A stretch of 24,701 nt of DNA from G021776435 sp046756245 (lineage in GTDB: Bacteria; Pseudomonadota; Alphaproteobacteria; Caulobacterales; Parvularculaceae), in the NCBI GenBank assembly GCA_046756245.1, contig JBHHVZ010000040.1:1-24701 (forward strand), in the 5' to 3' direction. Under the pieces are notes generated by a model. The model was not told where the DNA came from. It saw only the letters and a program-made list of their open reading frames with translations, and ran no database searches. A program made the position numbers and the translations under genes. Position 1 is the first letter of the stretch. The number at the start of each line of letters is the position of its first letter. Positions 22,878-24,701 of the stretch are shown here, piece by piece.

Positions 22878-24701
22878 ATGAAACGACTTTTAGCCGCCGG
22901 CGCGTCCGTAGTCGCACTCGCCGCGCTGACGCCGGGTTCGGCTTTCGCGCAAAGCGCGGTCGAATCCCTTCGCGACGTCATCACCGTCACCGCGACCAAA
23001 AAGGCGAACGCCGAGGACGTTCAAGACGTGCCGCTCGCCGTAACCGCCTATGGAGACGAACAGATCGAAGCCCTCAAGGTGCGCGATCTGCAAAGTCTTA
23101 CTTTCGCCGTCCCGAACGTATCGCTCGACGACATCGGCACGAGCCGCGGCACCGCCAACTTCTCGATTCGCGGCGTCGGCATCAACTCGTCGATTCCCTC
23201 AATCGACCCTACCGTGGGTGTTTTCGTCGACGGCATGTATCTCGGCATCAATGCAGGCGTTGTCTTCGACATTTTCGACCTGGAGAGCATCGAAGTTCTG
23301 CGAGGGCCCCAGGGCATTCTGTTCGGACGCAACGTCACTGGCGGCGCAGTGCTCTTGAACACCAAGAAGCCGGGCGACGAATTCGAAGCGTCGTTCAAGG
23401 GCGCCGTCGAAAGCGGTCTTAGAGGGACAGGACTCAACTACTATTCCATGGGCTCGATCAGCGGCCCGATCATGGGCGACACGCTTAAGGCCAAGGTTGC
23501 GGTCTATTACAACAAGGATGAAGGCTGGCATAAGCGCTTTCTGGGCGGACCGGTTCCGGCCGCCGTGGCGAGCGTAGCGCTCGCTCCGGTCCTCGGGCCG
23601 GCGGTTGGCATTGTCGGCGGCCCGCAGCCCAGCGAGTTCCGCGATTTCGGCGAGGCTGAAACATTTCTCATCCGCCCGGTCGCCGTCTGGACGCCAAGCG
23701 ACGCATTTGAATTGACGGTTCGATTCGAGCACGGCGAAAGCGACGGCGACGGACCGGCGGCGCAGAACCACACCAATGGCTCAGGCGTTACAAACGTTTT
23801 CTTTTCCGCCCCGCGAGACAGTTTCGATTTTTCCATCGACAATGTCGGGTTCTACGACAATGAATGGAATCAGGTGGTCGCGGAGGCAAACTGGGACGTC
23901 GCCTTCGGCGACGGGACCATCACCAACATCTTCGGTTGGCGCGAATATGATTCGGATACGGATGGCGATATCGACGCCACGCCGCTGTTTCTGTTCCACG
24001 CCACAACCACAACGGCGCAGGATCAGATTTCCAATGAGTTGCGTTACGCCGGGCGGTTTTTCGACCGGCTCGACGTAACTGCCGGCGTTTATTACTTTAC
24101 GCAGGATATTGCATATACGGAACGCCGGTTTATCCTCGGCGGCGCGCGCACCTTTTTTGGCGGCGGCAAGCAGGACCAGCAGACCGTCGGCGTGTTCGCG
24201 CAGGGCGATTACGACCTGACCGAAACGATCACGGTCACATTCGGCGGCCGGTTCACCTATGAAGAAAAGGAAGCCGACATCGCCAACCTGCTTCTCAATA
24301 CGAGCCCGTGCGGCGTTGTCGAAGGCACCTGCCCGTTCGATTTCTCCGATCGCGACGACTGGTCGAACTTCACGCCGAAAGTCGGCGTTAAATGGGCCCC
24401 GCGCGACGATTTTAACCTCTACGGCCACTGGACGCAGGGCATTCGTTCGGGCGGTTTCAACTTCCGCAACACCGCGCTCGCCTCTGTGCCGTTTCTGCCG
24501 AATCCGGCGCCGCCGCCGGACTTCGTGCCCAATCCGAACTTCGATCCGTTGTTCCTGCCGGGACCGTTCCAGGAAGAAAAAGTCAACGCCTTCGAGGTCG
24601 GATTCAAGGCGCAGCCAGCCGAGGGACGGGCGACCATCAACGTCGCCTTCTATCTCAACGACATCGACGACATGCAGCGCGAGCTCAATCTCGCCGACCC
24701 G
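22878..24701 (+). CDS. TonB-dependent receptor (3' partial)
   Basis: The first 608 codons of an outer-membrane receptor, cut by the window end. Residues 1-24 are a signal peptide cleaved after AFA. A TonB-box-like stretch, DVITVTATKK (33-42), is followed by the plug domain (about 48-165) with IRGVG (97-101), VDGMYLG (117-123), the typical IEVLRGPQGILFGRN (138-152) and TGGAV. The beta-barrel with aromatic-ended strands follows and includes long extracellular loops, one Ala/Val/Pro-rich and one Pro/Asn-rich. The pattern matches receptors abundant in Sphingomonadales and Caulobacterales-type bacteria. The ligand cannot be read from the sequence, and no adjacent transporter gene is visible. Confidence 0.95.
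   Translation, partial: MKRLLAAGASVVALAALTPGSAFAQSAVESLRDVITVTATKKANAEDVQDVPLAVTAYGDEQIEALKVRDLQSLTFAVPNVSLDDIGTSRGTANFSIRGVGINSSIPSIDPTVGVFVDGMYLGINAGVVFDIFDLESIEVLRGPQGILFGRNVTGGAVLLNTKKPGDEFEASFKGAVESGLRGTGLNYYSMGSISGPIMGDTLKAKVAVYYNKDEGWHKRFLGGPVPAAVASVALAPVLGPAVGIVGGPQPSEFRDFGEAETFLIRPVAVWTPSDAFELTVRFEHGESDGDGPAAQNHTNGSGVTNVFFSAPRDSFDFSIDNVGFYDNEWNQVVAEANWDVAFGDGTITNIFGWREYDSDTDGDIDATPLFLFHATTTTAQDQISNELRYAGRFFDRLDVTAGVYYFTQDIAYTERRFILGGARTFFGGGKQDQQTVGVFAQGDYDLTETITVTFGGRFTYEEKEADIANLLLNTSPCGVVEGTCPFDFSDRDDWSNFTPKVGVKWAPRDDFNLYGHWTQGIRSGGFNFRNTALASVPFLPNPAPPPDFVPNPNFDPLFLPGPFQEEKVNAFEVGFKAQPAEGRATINVAFYLNDIDDMQRELNLADP

Overview
This is a high-GC, densely coded chromosomal segment of an alphaproteobacterium. 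The hybrid kinase is recognisably CckA, the flagellar operon is punctuated by TTAA-N7-TTAA motifs like those bound by CtrA, and the timA/fxsA/secB/dnaQ neighbourhood is characteristic of the class. A Caulobacterales/Parvularculales/Hyphomonadaceae-type marine bacterium fits best, but that placement is inference from gene content alone. No tRNA, rRNA, CRISPR array or insertion sequence was recognised.

Layout. (1) 1-1370: 3' part of a divergent prephenate dehydratase-like gene, entering from outside the window. (2) 1351-5761: housekeeping block. timA-mltA-smr run leftward as an operon; fxsA and secB run rightward from a shared intergenic promoter region; dnaQ converges on secB. (3) 5057-12148: leftward flagellar and cell-cycle block flgB-flgC-fliE-fliQ-fliR-flhB-cckA-dnaQ. 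CtrA-like sites lie before flgB, before fliQ and, as an exact consensus, before cckA. CckA is the kinase that feeds phosphate to CtrA, so this suggests a closed control loop with flagellar export and basal-body rod genes as targets. (4) 12172-14566: a patatin-like phospholipase gene and a perfect 1019-bp head-to-tail duplication. The second patatin copy has lost its first 19 codons and is fused in frame to other sequence. (5) 14138-15867: a two-gene unit. The first encodes a 427-residue protein with the N-terminal Thr/Asp/Lys signature of proteasome-type Ntn hydrolases, enlarged by helical insertions; the second encodes a small charged protein. (6) 16080-16487: two small, related single-pass membrane protein ORFs in tandem. 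(7) 16546-18794: selO (protein AMPylase) followed by a SIMPL-domain lipoprotein. (8) 18877-19869: exported DUF1028/TPR protein. (9) 19963-22610: membrane-quality-control operon of an NfeD/ClpP-class protease, a short NfeD OB-fold protein and a slipin (SPFH). (10) 22878-24701: TonB-dependent receptor, cut by the window end.

Most notable: the proteasome-like Ntn-hydrolase pair, the exact tandem duplication, the tandem small membrane proteins, and the consensus CtrA site in front of cckA. Other intergenic gaps are all under 300 bp; the largest (22611-22877) holds nothing I can name.
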